From positions 44,419,813-44,483,812 of the forward strand of contig CM054063.1 in the NCBI GenBank assembly GCA_028641055.1: a stretch of 64,000 bases of DNA, read 5' to 3'. Made by a program: the position numbers and the translations under genes. Below the pieces are notes generated by a model. It did no database searches, was not told the origin of the DNA, and saw nothing but the letters and a program-made list of their open reading frames with translations. Origin of the DNA: Alopecurus myosuroides (Eukaryota; Streptophyta; Magnoliopsida; Poales; Poaceae). Position 1 is the stretch's first letter. Each line of letters starts with the position of its first letter. Below, piece by piece: positions 10,098-21,616 of the stretch.

Positions 10098-11758
10098 TTA
10101 AGGGGAATGTTGCATAGAAAACAAAAATTTTCCTACGCGCGATAAACCCGAATGGCCAAGATCTAATCTATGAGATGAAAGGCAACGGGGAGAAAGAGAG
10201 TCTTGAGATAACATACCCTCGAAGACTCAAAGTGGTACGAGAAAAGATCTCGTTGTTGGCGTAGTCGTTCTCACGCCGATCCCGAGCGAGAAGAAGAGCA
10301 CCGCAATCCGGCGGTGCCTCCGTAATCGGTCACACGTTCAGCTCGATGAAGACTTCCGTTCCCTCGTTCCAGCGGGTTGCGGAAGTAGAGGATCCCTCCG
10401 AAATTCCAGCAGCACGTCTGCATGGTGGTGGTGAAGAATCCCACGGTCAGGGCTTCGCCAAGCCGGAGACCATGGAATGGAGCAGCGGGTGGAAGGGAAA
10501 AGAAGTGTGCAAGTGTGTAGAGAAGAGAGAGCCCTCACCCTCCTTTTATAGGGGAGGGGGAGGCAGCTCAAAGGGGGGGGGGGGTGAGGCCAGCCATGGG
10601 TGCCCCCACCCATTCCTCTCTTCATGTGAGTGGAAGCTCCACTCACACCCACTCAAAATTCCTTAATTTCTCACTTAGAAAATCCAAAGGTTTTTCTTTA
10701 ATAAATAAATAAAACATTTTTATTTCTTTATTTATATTTGTTAATTCCATTAAAAAACATTTGCATGCAGCACCTCAAACCATTTGTTAATTCTATTAAC
10801 AAACATTCAACGAAAAACCCCTTGAACTATTTCAATTTTCCCCGAAACAATTCCGGAGCTGCCCAAAATATTCTTCGGTATTCCGTATCCTCTCTAACGC
10901 TTCATCGAACCTTAAGTGTGTCTCCCTACGGTTCGCGAATATTATAGACATGATGGAGACTCCTCTCCGATCAATAATCAACAGCGTGATCTGGAGATCC
11001 GTGATGACTCCTATATATATTCAACGATGACTCTCGTGATCGTGTGAACCTTTCAACGTCGTAACGATTTCCCTTTGTCTCGCGATATATTACTTGTCCG
11101 AGATCCGATCATCGGTATGGACTATACCTTGTTCGATCTCGTTATCCGACAAGTACTCTTTTCTCGTTCCCGTGATATAACATCCTTGTGATCATATCAC
11201 TTGCTTGCAAGCAGTGTCGATGTGCTATCACCGAGAGGGCCCTGAGTATATCTATCCGTCATATTGGATGGACAAATCCCATTCTCGATCCATGAGCTTC
11301 AACTAACACTTTCCGAATATCCAATGCCACCTTTATAGTCACCCTTTTACGGTGTGACGTTTGATTTCATCAAAGTATTCTTTCGGTATTAGTGATTAAC
11401 ATGATCTCATGGTCTAAGGAATAATGTTACTCCGAATGTAAGACATAACAACAAATTTAAATGACTTGATCGTATTATTATACTTAGTTAGGGTTTAAGT
11501 TCATCATGTCATTCTCCTAATGACATGACCCCGTTATTAACAACATCCAATGTCCATGATCAAGAAACCTTGATCATCTGTTTAATCAACGTGCTAGTTA
11601 AAAGAGAGGCTTCACTAGGAACGTCGGTTTGTTTATTAATCACACATGTATCAACATTTCCGGTTAATACAATTCTAGCATGAGAAATAAACATCTACCA
11701 TAAACAAGGAATAACATAATAAACACTTTATTATTGCCTCTCGGGCATATTCCCTTCA
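10098..11758 (-). repeat. Copia 3' LTR
   Basis: Matches 16971-18514 almost throughout, with scattered substitutions. It keeps about 90 bp (around 11240-11335, AGTATATCTATCCGTC onward) that are deleted in the other LTR. Minus-strand start TGAAGGGAATATGCC at 11758. Confidence 0.92.
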
Positions 11759-11775
11759 GTCTCCCACTTGCACCA
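11759..11775 (-). other. Copia polypurine tract
   Basis: The minus strand reads GCAAGTGGGAGAC directly before the 3' LTR start TGAAGGG, the expected position and composition for priming of plus-strand DNA synthesis. Confidence 0.75.
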
Positions 11776-11791
11776 GGGGCAATAATCTATA

Positions 11792-14700
11792 TTACATAGT
11801 GATGAATCTAACACCCATTGAATTCTGGTGTTGATCATGTTTTTCCCTTGAGAGAGTTTTAGTCAATGGATCTGCCACATTCAGATCCGTATGTACTTTG
11901 CAAATCTTCACAACCCCATCTGCGACATGCTCACGGATGGAGTGAAAACGGCGCTTGATATGCTTGGAATTCTTGTGAGACCTTGGTTCCTTAGCATTGG
12001 CTATGGCACCATTGTTGTCACAATAGATAACCATTGGATCCAACGCACTCGGAACCACGCCTAGTTTGGATATGAACTCCTTCATCCAAACTGCTTCCTG
12101 TGTTGCCTCCGAGGCAGCAACATATTCCGCTTCTGTTGATGATCCCGCCACCATGGATTGCTTGGAACTCCCCCAGCTTACAGCTCCTCCATTCACAACA
12201 AATACGTAACCGGACTGAGACTTAGAGTCACCTGGATCAGTGTCGAAGCTAGCATCGACGTAACATCTTGCGACGAGCTCTTCTTCACCGCCATATACGA
12301 GAAACATATCCTTAGTTCTTCTCAAGTATTTAAGGATATTCTTGACCGCAGTCCAGTGTTCCTAACCTGGATTGGATTGGTACCTACTAGTCAAACTAAT
12401 AGCATGTGCCACATCTGGTCTTGTACATAGCATAGCATACATGATAGAACCTATGGCGGAAGCATAGGGAGTCTTATTCATCCTTTCTCTATCTTCTGCT
12501 GTAGCTGGACATTGAGTCTTACTCAACGTTTTGCCTTGCAACATAGGTAGGAACCCCTTCGTACTATCTTCCATTTTGAACTTCTTGAAAATCTTGTCAA
12601 GGTATGTACTTTGCAAAAGTCCAATTAAGCGTCTTGATCTATCCCTATAGATTTTGATTCCTAATATATAAGCTGCTTCACCGAGGTCTTTCATCGAAAA
12701 ACTACTGTTCAAATAACCTTTTACGTTTTTTAAAAGTTCTATATCATTTCCAATCAACAATATGTCATACACATATAGTACTAGAAATGCTACATAGCTC
12801 CCACTCACTTTCTTGTAAATACAAGCTTCTCCGTATGTTTGGACAAATCCAAAACCTTTGACCACCTTATCTAAACGGAGGTTCCAACTCCGGGATGCTT
12901 GCTTCAGTCCATAAATGGAACGTTGAAGCTTACACACCTTGTCAGCATCCTTAGGATCAACAAAACCTTTGGGTTGCATCATATACAACTCTTCCTCAAT
13001 GTCACCAGTAAGGAACGCCGTTTTGACATCCATCTGCCATATTATCATAATCAAAAATTGCAGCAACTGCTAACATAATCCTAACTGACTTAAGCATCGC
13101 TACTGGTGACAAAGTCTCATCGTAGTCAACTCCTGGAATTTGTCGGAAACCTTTTGCGACAAGTCGAGCTTTATAGACGGTCACATTACCATCAGCGTCA
13201 GTTTTGTTTTTAAAGATCCATTTGTTCTCAACGGCCTTGCGGTCATTGGGTAAATCCACCAAAGTCCAAACTTGGTTTTCGTACATGGATCCTATTTCGG
13301 ATTTGATGGCTTCAACCCATTTGTTGGAATCTTGGCTCATCATCGCTTCCTCATATGTCGCAGGGTCATCACCTCCATCTACCATCAAGTTTAATACGTG
13401 ATCTCCGTACAGTTCAGGAGCTGTACGCTCCCTAGTTGACCTGCGAGGTGCGGTAGTTTCCTCTACTGGAGTTTCATGATCTTGATCATTAACTCTCTCT
13501 TCAACTGACGGGGTCGGCTCCGGAACAACTTCTGGCGCTGCGCTACTCACCATTCCAAGAAGAGAAGGTTCAATAACCTCGTCGAGTTCTACCTTCCTAC
13601 TATTCACACCTTTCGAGAGAAACTCCTTCTCCAAAAAGGATCCATTCTTGGCAACGAAAATCTTGCCTTCGGATCTGTGATAGAAGGTGTGCCCTATTGT
13701 TTCTTTAGGGTATCCTATGAAGACGCATTTTTCCGCTTTGGGTTCAAGTTTATCAGGTTGAAGATTCTTCACATAAACATCGCATCCCCAAACTTTTAGA
13801 AATGACAGCTTAGGTTTGTTTCCAAACCATAATTCATACGGTGTCGTTTCAACGGATTTAGATGGTGCCCTATTTAAAGTAAATGCAGCGGTCTCTAGTG
13901 CATAACCCCAAAACTATAGTGGCAAATCTGTAAGAGACATCATAGATCGAACCATATCTAATAAAGTACGATTACGACGTTCGGAAACACCATTACGCTG
14001 TTGTGTTCCGGCAGGTGTGAGTTGTGAAACTATTCCACATTGTTTCATATGCATGCCAAACTCGTAACTTAGATATTCACCTCCGCGATCAGACCGTAGA
14101 AATTTAATCTTTCTGTTACGATGATTTTCAACTTCACACTGAATTTCTTTGAACTTTTCAAACGTTTCAGATTTGTGTTTCATTAAGTAAATATACCCAT
14201 ATATACTCAAATCATCTGTGAAAGTGACAAAATAACGATATCCACCGTGCGCCGATACACTCATTGGTCCACATACATCAGTATGTATGATTTCCAGTAA
14301 GTCTGTTGTCCGTTCCATAGTTCCAGAAAACGGGGTTCTAGTCATCTTGCCCATAAGGCATGGTTCACATGTTTCAAATGATTCATAATCAAGTGATTCT
14401 AAGAGTCCATCAGAATGGAGCTTCTTCATGCGTTTAAAACCAATATGACCTAAGCGGCAATGCCACATATAAGTAGCAATATCTACATTTAACTTAATTC
14501 TTTTGTCATTCACATTATGAATATGTGTATCAACATTATCAAGATTCAAGAGAAATAAACCATTCTTCTCAGGTGCATGACCATAAAAGATATTATTCAT
14601 ATAAATCGAACAACCATTATTCTCAGACTTAAAGGAATAACCATCCCGCATTAAGCAAGATCCAGAAATGATATTCATGCTTAATGCAGGCACCAAATAA

Positions 14701-15776
14701 CAATTATTGAGGTTTATAACTAATCCCGATGGTAGACGTAGAGGCAGCGTCCCGACGGCGATCACATCAACTCTTGATCCATTGCCGACGTGCATCGTCA
14801 CCTCATCCTTTGCTAGTGGTCGCTTATTCTGCATCTCCTGTTTCGAGTTACATATGTGAGCAACCGAACCAGTATCAAATACCCAGGTGCTACTGCGAGT
14901 ACTAGTAAGGTACACATGAATAACAAGTATATCATATATACCTTTGTTCACTTTGCCGGCCTTCTTATCTGCCAGATACTTGGGGCAATTGCGCTTCCAG
15001 TGGCCAATACCCTTGCAATAGAAACACTCAGTCTCAGGTTTAGGGCAATGCCTGGTTTTCTTCTCAGCAGTAGCAACAGATTTTCCACCCTTCTTGAAGT
15101 TTACCCTTGGCTTGCCTTTCTTGCCTTTCTTGAAACTAGTGGTCTTATTGATCATCAACACTTGATGTTCTTTCTTGATCTCCACTTCAGCAGTTTTAAG
15201 CATCGAGAGAAGCTCAGGAAGAGACTTCTTCATGCTCTGCATATTATAGTTCATCACGAAGTTCTTGTAACTAGGTGGCAGAGATTGGAGAACACGATGT
15301 ATCCCTAACTCAATGGGAATCGATATTCCCAAGGCTATGAGCTTATCAGCGTACGCAGACATTTTGAGTATGTTCTCACTAACGGAGTTGTTCTCTTCCA
15401 TCATGCAGCTAAAGAACTTTTCTGAAGCGTCATAACTCTCAACTGCGGCATGGGTATCGAAAATCATTTTCAATTCTCCCATTGTGGCATATGCAGTGCT
15501 GTTCTCGAAACGTTTTCGCAGCTCTGGCTCTAATCCATAGAGGATGCTGAAGTGAACTATACTGTGGTCTTCTTGTTGAGTCAGATAAACATTTTTATCT
15601 TCACCAGAAGCATCATCAGCAGGCTGTTCACCTAGAGGTGCATCAAGCACATAGAGCTTCTTGCAAGCGGTGAGGAGAATCCTCAGGTTAAGTGCCCAGT
15701 TGGTAAAGTTGCTTCCATTGTTCGCTAATTTCTCTTTCTCCATGAACATATTGAAATTGAAGGTAGGTGGTGCCAT
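11792..15776 (-). pseudogene. Copia gag-pol polyprotein (broken)
   Basis: The start is MAPPTFNF at 15776. Order on the minus strand: gag (15776-15000) with zinc knuckle CFYCKGIGHWKRNC; protease with VFDTGSVAH; GAG-pre-integrase MWHCRLGHIG; integrase HTDVCGP, LRSDRGGEY; reverse transcriptase from KNKWIF-like VENKWIFKNK, LVAKGF, DVKTAFLTGD; RNase H with YVDASFD and SSTEAEYVAASE, CDNNGAIAN. A stop at 13914, a frameshift near 13060, and a stop/frameshift near 12340 break it. In the reverse transcriptase the usual YVDD reads YVYD (LYVYDILLIGND, about 12770), so a catalytic aspartate is lost as well. All steps of the copy-and-paste cycle would come from this one protein. Confidence 0.9.
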
Positions 15777-16955
15777 GATCTACAACATATTTGCAAAGAC
15801 TATTTAGACTATGTTTACAATAAATTAAGTTCAAGTTAATTCAAAAATTATCCCATGAACTCCCACTCAAAAACAACATCCCTCTTAGTTGTCTTTAGTG
15901 ATTACACGAACCAAATTCACTACATCGAAACCGATCATCACGTGAGACGGTGCAGTTGCAAAGGCGAACATCAACATGTTCATCATATCATTCATATGAC
16001 TCGTGCTTTACCTTTCGGTTACGTGTTCCGAGGCCATGTCTGTACATGCTAGGATCGCCAAGTAGAACTGTTGTATTGCGTGTGTTTCAAGGCCATGTCT
16101 GTACATGCTAGGATTGAAAACACCCGTTGTATGCGAACGTTGAGTCTATCACACCCGATCATCATGTGGTGTCTCGAAACGACGAACTTTTTTAACGGTG
16201 CATACTTAAGGAAGAACACATTATTATCTTGATATTAAGTGAGAGGGATCATCTTATAATGCTACTGTCGCGATCTAAGCAAAATAAGATGCATAAAAGG
16301 ATAAACATCACATGCATGGATAATGTGATATGATAGCGTACTTCTTGCACTTGATCTCCATATTGTGCATCATGGTATGATCTCCATCATTCCACCGGCG
16401 TGGCACCAAGGTCCGTGGCACCTCTATCTCGATTGTCCATTACAACATATCACATGGATATGATATACAACACGCAGGCCATAAAATAAGACAACCATAT
16501 GGCTCCAGCCGGTATGTCAATAATTTACAAAAGATATCATCTCATACATAACGTTTGTAACATTGACCATATCACATCACATGTCCTGCAAAAACAAGTT
16601 AGACGCCTCTAATTTATTTTTGCACATTTTACGTTAATTTGGGCTTACGATGATAGAACCGTTCATACCTACGTACAAGAACCACAACGTTGATAAAATA
16701 TATTTTTAACAACCCTTTGTAGATTAGATCTTAACTATAGTAGGAGAAACAGACACCCGCAAGCCACTTATGCAATACAAGTTGCATGTCAGTTGTGGAA
16801 CAAGTCTCATGTACGTGGACATGTAAAGTTAGTCCGGGCCGCTTCATCCCACTATGCCACTAAGATCATAAAATACTCAAAGAGGCAAAAACATGATCAT
16901 CAACGCCCACATACTCCTACGTGTTCTACCCGTACAATTCATCTACGCATAGATC
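15777..16955 (-). other. Copia untranslated leader
   Basis: Between the primer-binding site and gag. No long frame. A duplicated phrase AGGCCATGTCTGTACATGCTAGGAT occurs at 16031 and 16091. Nothing else recognised. Confidence 0.7.
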
Positions 16956-16969
16956 CGGCTCTAATACCA
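16956..16969 (-). other. Copia primer-binding site
   Basis: The minus strand just inside the 5' LTR reads TGGTATTAGAGCCG, one base different from TGGTATCAGAGC, the complement of the initiator tRNA-Met 3' end used by most plant Copia elements. Confidence 0.85.
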
Positions 16970-16970
16970 C

Positions 16971-18514
16971 AGAAGGGGAACGTCGCATAGAATTTTTTTC
17001 CTACACACGATAAACCCGAATGGCCAAGATCTAATCAATGAGATGAAAGGCAACGGGGAGAAAGAGTCACTTGAGATAACATACCCTCGAAGACTAAAAG
17101 TGGTACGAGAAAAGATCTCATTGTTGGCATAGTCGTTCTCACACCGATCCCGAGCGAGAAGAAGAGCACCGCAATTCGGCGGTGCCTCCATAATCGGTCA
17201 CACGTTCAGCTCGATGAAGACTTCCGTTCCCTCATTCCAGAGGGTTGCGGAAGTAGAGGATCCCTCCGGAATTCCAGCAGCACGACGGCGTGGTGGTGGT
17301 GAAGAATCCCATGGTCAGGGCTTCGCCAAGCCGGGGACCATGGAATGGAGCAGCGGGTGGAAGGGAAAAGAAGTGGGCAAGTGTGTAGAGAAGAGAGAGC
17401 CCTCACCCTCCTTTTATAGGGGAGGAGGAGGCAGCCCAAAGGGGGGGTGCGGCCAGCCATGGGTGCCCCCTTCCTCTCTTCATGTGAGTGGAAGCTCCAC
17501 TCACACCCACTCAAAATTCTTTAATTTCCCACTTAGAAAATCCAAAGGTTTTTCTTTAATAAAAAAATAAAAAAAATTCATTTCTTTATTTATATTTGTT
17601 AATTCCATTAACAAACATTTGCATGCAGCACCTCGAACCATCTGTTAATTCTATTAACAACCATTTGACGAAAAACCCCTTGAACTATTTCAATTTTCCC
17701 CGAAACAATTCCGGAGCTGCCCAAAATATTCTTCCGTATTCCGTATCCTCTCTAACGCTTCATCGAACCTTAAGTGTGTCTCTACGGTTCGGGAATATTA
17801 TAGACATGATCGAGACTCCTCTCCGATCAATAATCAGCAGCGGGATCTGGAGATCCGTGATGACTCCTATATATATTCAACGATGACTCTCGTGATCGTG
17901 TGAACCTTTCAACGTCGTAACGATTTCCCTTTGTCTCGCGATATATTACTTGTCCGAGATCCGATCATCGGTATCCACTATACCTTGTTCGATCTCGTTA
18001 TCCGACAAGTACTCTTTTCTCGTTCCCGTGATATAACATCCTTGTGATCGTATCACTTGCTTGCAAGCAGTGTCGATGCGATATCACCGAGAGGGCCCTG
18101 CCAGCTTTATAGTCACCCTTTTACGATGTGACGTTTGATGTCATCAAAGTATTCTTTTGGTATTAGTGATTAACATGATCTCATGGTCTAAGGAATAATG
18201 TTACTCCGAATGTAAGACATAACAACAAAACTAAATGACTCGATCGTATTGTTATACTTATTTAGGGTTTAAGTTCATCATGTCATTCTCCTAATGACAT
18301 GACCCCGTTATTAACTACATCCAATGTCCATGATCAGGAAACCTTGATCATCTGTTTAATCAATGAGCTAGTTAAAAGAGAGGCTTCACTAGGAACGTCG
18401 GTTTGTTTATTAGTCACACATGTATCAACGTTTCCGGTTAATACAATTCTATATCATAAACAAAGAATAACATAATAAACACTTTATTATTGCCTCTCGG
18501 GCATATTCCCTTCA
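16971..18514 (-). repeat. Copia 5' LTR
   Basis: Partner of 10098-11758, shorter because of an internal deletion near 18095 (GGGCCCTGCCAGC junction). It begins TGAAGGGAATATGCC at 18514 and ends next to the primer-binding site. It would carry the promoter of the element. Confidence 0.92.
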
Positions 18515-20538
18515 GGTGGGGGGGGGGGCACTTGGGATTTCTTGGGTAGGCGTCGCCTAACAGGCCCCGAAGAACCACTGATCACTAAGGGGCCGGGCTC
18601 ACTAGGCAAGGTCACTCTTGGCTCCGAGCTGGGGAGGGCTGGGTGGACAACAACCCCTGCTGCTGCAACTGCCAGCGCCTGCGTTTCTTTCTCGCGCTCC
18701 TCTATGGCTTTGGCCTCTGCCTGCTGCTTGGCCAACAATTCACGGGCAAGGGCCAGCTCCGCTTGCGCGAGCTCGGTGGCATGTAACAGAGAAATAGCTT
18801 CCGCAGGGGACCATCATAAGGGCCAAAGGAAATACAGCTATCTCTAGCAACTGAAAGCAGATGCTCATCCGAGAGCGAGGAAAGGACCGAAACATCTTGC
18901 ACGGAGAGCGCACCTGATGAGTTGATGACCTTGGCGCGGGCAGTGGCACGCTCCAACACCGGTTCCTCCGTGAGACCCACTCCACGAGCACTCTTGCGGA
19001 TTGTCTCGACGGGATTAGCCTTGCTGCGGAGACCCCGCGCCACCGGGGCCGAGAGGGCTTTCACCACACCTGTACCTTGCGCCGAGTCGCCTGAGAAATC
19101 TGGCTGAGGGAACGAGGCCAACGCCGATGCCATCACCCTAGCCGGGCGATCTGCGAAAGCCTTGCTGTGGCGCTCCCTGCTCTGGAGGGATTCTACTTGG
19201 GGAGTGCTTGTGGGCGTGAGAGCAGCCGAGTCCGGAAGGGGCGGGGGGACCTGAGAGGAGCCCGACATAGGGGAGACCGGAGCGTGCTCGCTGACGGAGA
19301 TGGAAGTCACCGAGGCCGGGGGAGGGGGGGGGGAAGCTGCGGGCGTGGCCTTTTGTTTATTGAGTGACTTGGCGCCGCCGGCTGAAAGGAAGGATCCATA
19401 TTCGTTGATCACCGGGATCGGAGGGGCCACTGGCGCTTGTGCCACCACAGTTGCAGCGTCCAAGGGCGCGGAAGCGCCACCGGTCTTGCCACCAGGCTTG
19501 GAGGTGAGCTTGGGGTCCTTGGAGGCGAGCTTGTCGTGACGGCCCCTCTTCCCATCCCACTCCTCGTCTTCGTCAGAGGACCTTTCGCCGATGTCATCTT
19601 CATCGTCGTCCTTGCGAGGCGGAGGGGGAGGAGGCGGGAGAGAGACCCCACCCGCCGCGCTCTTCTCCACTTCAACACGGACCTTGTAACCCCGACTGTT
19701 GACGCAGAGCAGAAACGACTCCGGAATCTTGCGGCCAGCACGACAGCCGAACTGCATTCTGATGAGAAGAGAGAGGTCGTCGAAGGCTGCTTCATCCACG
19801 AGCATGGGACGCCCCACCGGCCGAGCACCCACCCGCAGGTGCCCGATGTTGCGGAAAGGTGGAGGCACTTGCCAGTCCCAAGCATCATCCACCAGTTCCT
19901 TAAACTCCGCCTCGACCTGACTCGTGGAGAGATTGGCACCTTTAACGAACACCGTGGCGGAGTTTGGTGGGGGCAAGGGCAGCCTCCTCTTCGGCCACCT
20001 CTAGGCACATGAAGCCGATTCCGTCTTGCCCGTAACCTGCCCAGTAAGGGTCAAACCTCTCATCCGCCGCGTTGCACATCACCGAGGGGTGGCCCTTGGA
20101 ATTGCACTTGACGCAATAGGGGTCCTCTTCACAGTCCACCCGACGGCAACCCAGCTGGCCAGAGTTATAGCATGTGATCTTGGCATTCACGGCCGTCGGA
20201 GCGAGAGCATCAGCGTCAGAGGAGGTGCCAGCCCCCGCGGCCAGCCCCTCCCGCGGGTTCTTCTGCGAGGAGCGCCTGTCGTTGCTTCGATCTGAGTCCC
20301 TACTGTACCCACGCCCCCGCGGGTATGGACCCTGTGCGCCCTGAGCTGGGCCCTCCCATCTCCGGCCACCTTCCTGCGAGCGGCGCGGCGAAGGGGCCCG
20401 CCCGCCGAACCTCCATCGGTGGTCAGCTTGCTCCCTGACAAGGCAGGATTGAAGTTCCCGGTGGTCGCCGCCCCCCGCGTACTCGGGGTAGGGGCGCTTC
20501 TCCCCGCGCATGTCGTCATCCTTGCGGCCTCTCTCCAT
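18515..20538 (-). pseudogene. LINE ORF1, gag-like nucleic-acid-binding protein (broken)
   Basis: Start ATG at 20538 (MERGRKDDDM). The N-terminal part is Arg-rich and leads into a zinc-knuckle region CYNSGQLGCRRVDC then CVKCNSKGHPSVMC (about 20190-20070), in which one Cys and one His of the first knuckle are changed. A frameshift at about 19950 leads to a conserved domain (FVKGANLSTSQVEAEFKELV to RGYKVRVEVE), a Ser/Pro/Asp-rich tail, and a second frameshift near 18810 before LAKQQAEAKAIEEREKE. It ends at the Copia insertion. In plant L1-type LINEs this protein packages the RNA. I see no intact frame. Confidence 0.75.
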
Positions 20539-21616
20539 GCGAATCAGTCGGGGAAGCAGAGAAGGATCGCACGGAGGGACCAGTTTCTTCGCACGGAACC
20601 GATAGCGGCGGACGTCCTCTGGTGGAGCGGGAAACCTAACTTCTGATCTAGGGTTTCCTTAGGAAGACACCACCAGCTATAAGTACCCAGGTGGACAGCT
20701 GCGATTGAATCTCCAGGATGCACGGTTGAGGAGTTATCACGGAAGACAAGGGCCCCGTCCCAATGCACTCAGCGACCGAACGCACTGGACTGGCCCAAGG
20801 AACGGCCCACATCCAGGGTACCACTTGGGGCCGGCCCACCTAGAACACCCGAGCCCAACAGGGAGGCAGAGGCACGGGGCGCAACCCTAGGGCAGGGGAG
20901 GGCACCGCCGCCAGCCCCGCCGTCGACTCCCCCGAGGACGGCGCCCGCGCCGCCTGGGAGATCGACACGCGTAGGGATGTAGGCGGACAACCGCCAGAAA
21001 TATCGATATGTCCGCCAGCTTTTCCGTTTAGCCATCCACTAATGAATCATTAACCGAACCGATTTTTAATTAGGCAAGAAAAAGGAAAAAAAGTTGGAGC
21101 GGCCCGTCCGCCAAGTCCAACGGCGCATCCACTTGCATCCCTAGACACGCGCATCGAGCCGATCTGGATCTCCGTCTCCCCCTGCACCCTCCCCCTTGGA
21201 GATTGCAGTGGAGGGAAGTCCTTTGCGCGCGGCACCGAGATCAGCTGGGGGGTCGCCGCCGGTGAGGAGCACGCCGCCTGCGCCGACAGAAGGAGGGGTC
21301 CCTGGGCACCCTTAGCCAAGAGACCGCACGTCGAGAAGCCGCCATGGGGGCGGGGGAGGAAATCGCCTAGACACGGACGGAGCGGGGACGTGCACGGAGA
21401 AGGAAGCTCCTGGTCACTCTCCGAGGGGCCCGAGTCCACGAGGGCGGTCGACTCCGGCGCACGCACCCCGGGGCGCGCGGCAGAGGAGGGGCCTAGGCGG
21501 CGCCGGCGGCGCGCGGAGCGTCGAGAGGACTCCCCGGGCCAGTCGCTGCGGAAGTCGCGGGAGCCAAGACACATCCTACCAAGACAATGAGTCGACAACA
21601 AATATATTTTGTATAA
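20539..21616 (-). other. GC-rich region upstream of LINE ORF1
   Basis: Probably the LINE 5' untranslated region, at least to about 21050 and perhaps to 21600. The ORFs across it in several frames look like products of high GC content, and none has a recognisable domain. No clear LINE 5' end or target duplication was found. Confidence 0.45.

Larger units (their letters stand above)
10098..18514 (-). mobile_element. Full-length Ty1/Copia retrotransposon inserted in the LINE
   Basis: Two long terminal repeats (10098-11758 and 16971-18514), a primer-binding site, a purine-rich tract and a degenerate gag-pol, all on the minus strand. LTRs begin TGAAGGGAATATGCC and end in a mutated form of CCCCTTCA. 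The flanks GGGGG (10093-10097) and GGTGG (18515-18519) are compatible with a 5-bp target duplication that has one change, but they lie in a G-rich run and are not decisive. Length 8417 bp. The polyprotein frame is broken, so the element is not autonomous. Confidence 0.92.
1..21616 (-). mobile_element. Nested non-LTR retrotransposon (plant L1-type LINE), interrupted twice
   Basis: One minus-strand LINE explains 18515-21616 (5' region and ORF1), 9913-10097 (start of ORF2) and 1-3241 (rest of ORF2); its 3' end lies outside the window. The continuity is visible in sequence. Removing CACTA-1 (3242-9909) with one copy of its CAT target duplication restores an uninterrupted endonuclease reading THGIDVILLQET across the join. 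A Copia element (10098-18514) separates the end of ORF1 from the start of ORF2. The 5' boundary is uncertain; 21616 is simply where a Harbinger element begins. Several frameshifts and stops show the LINE is dead and older than both insertions. Confidence 0.8.
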
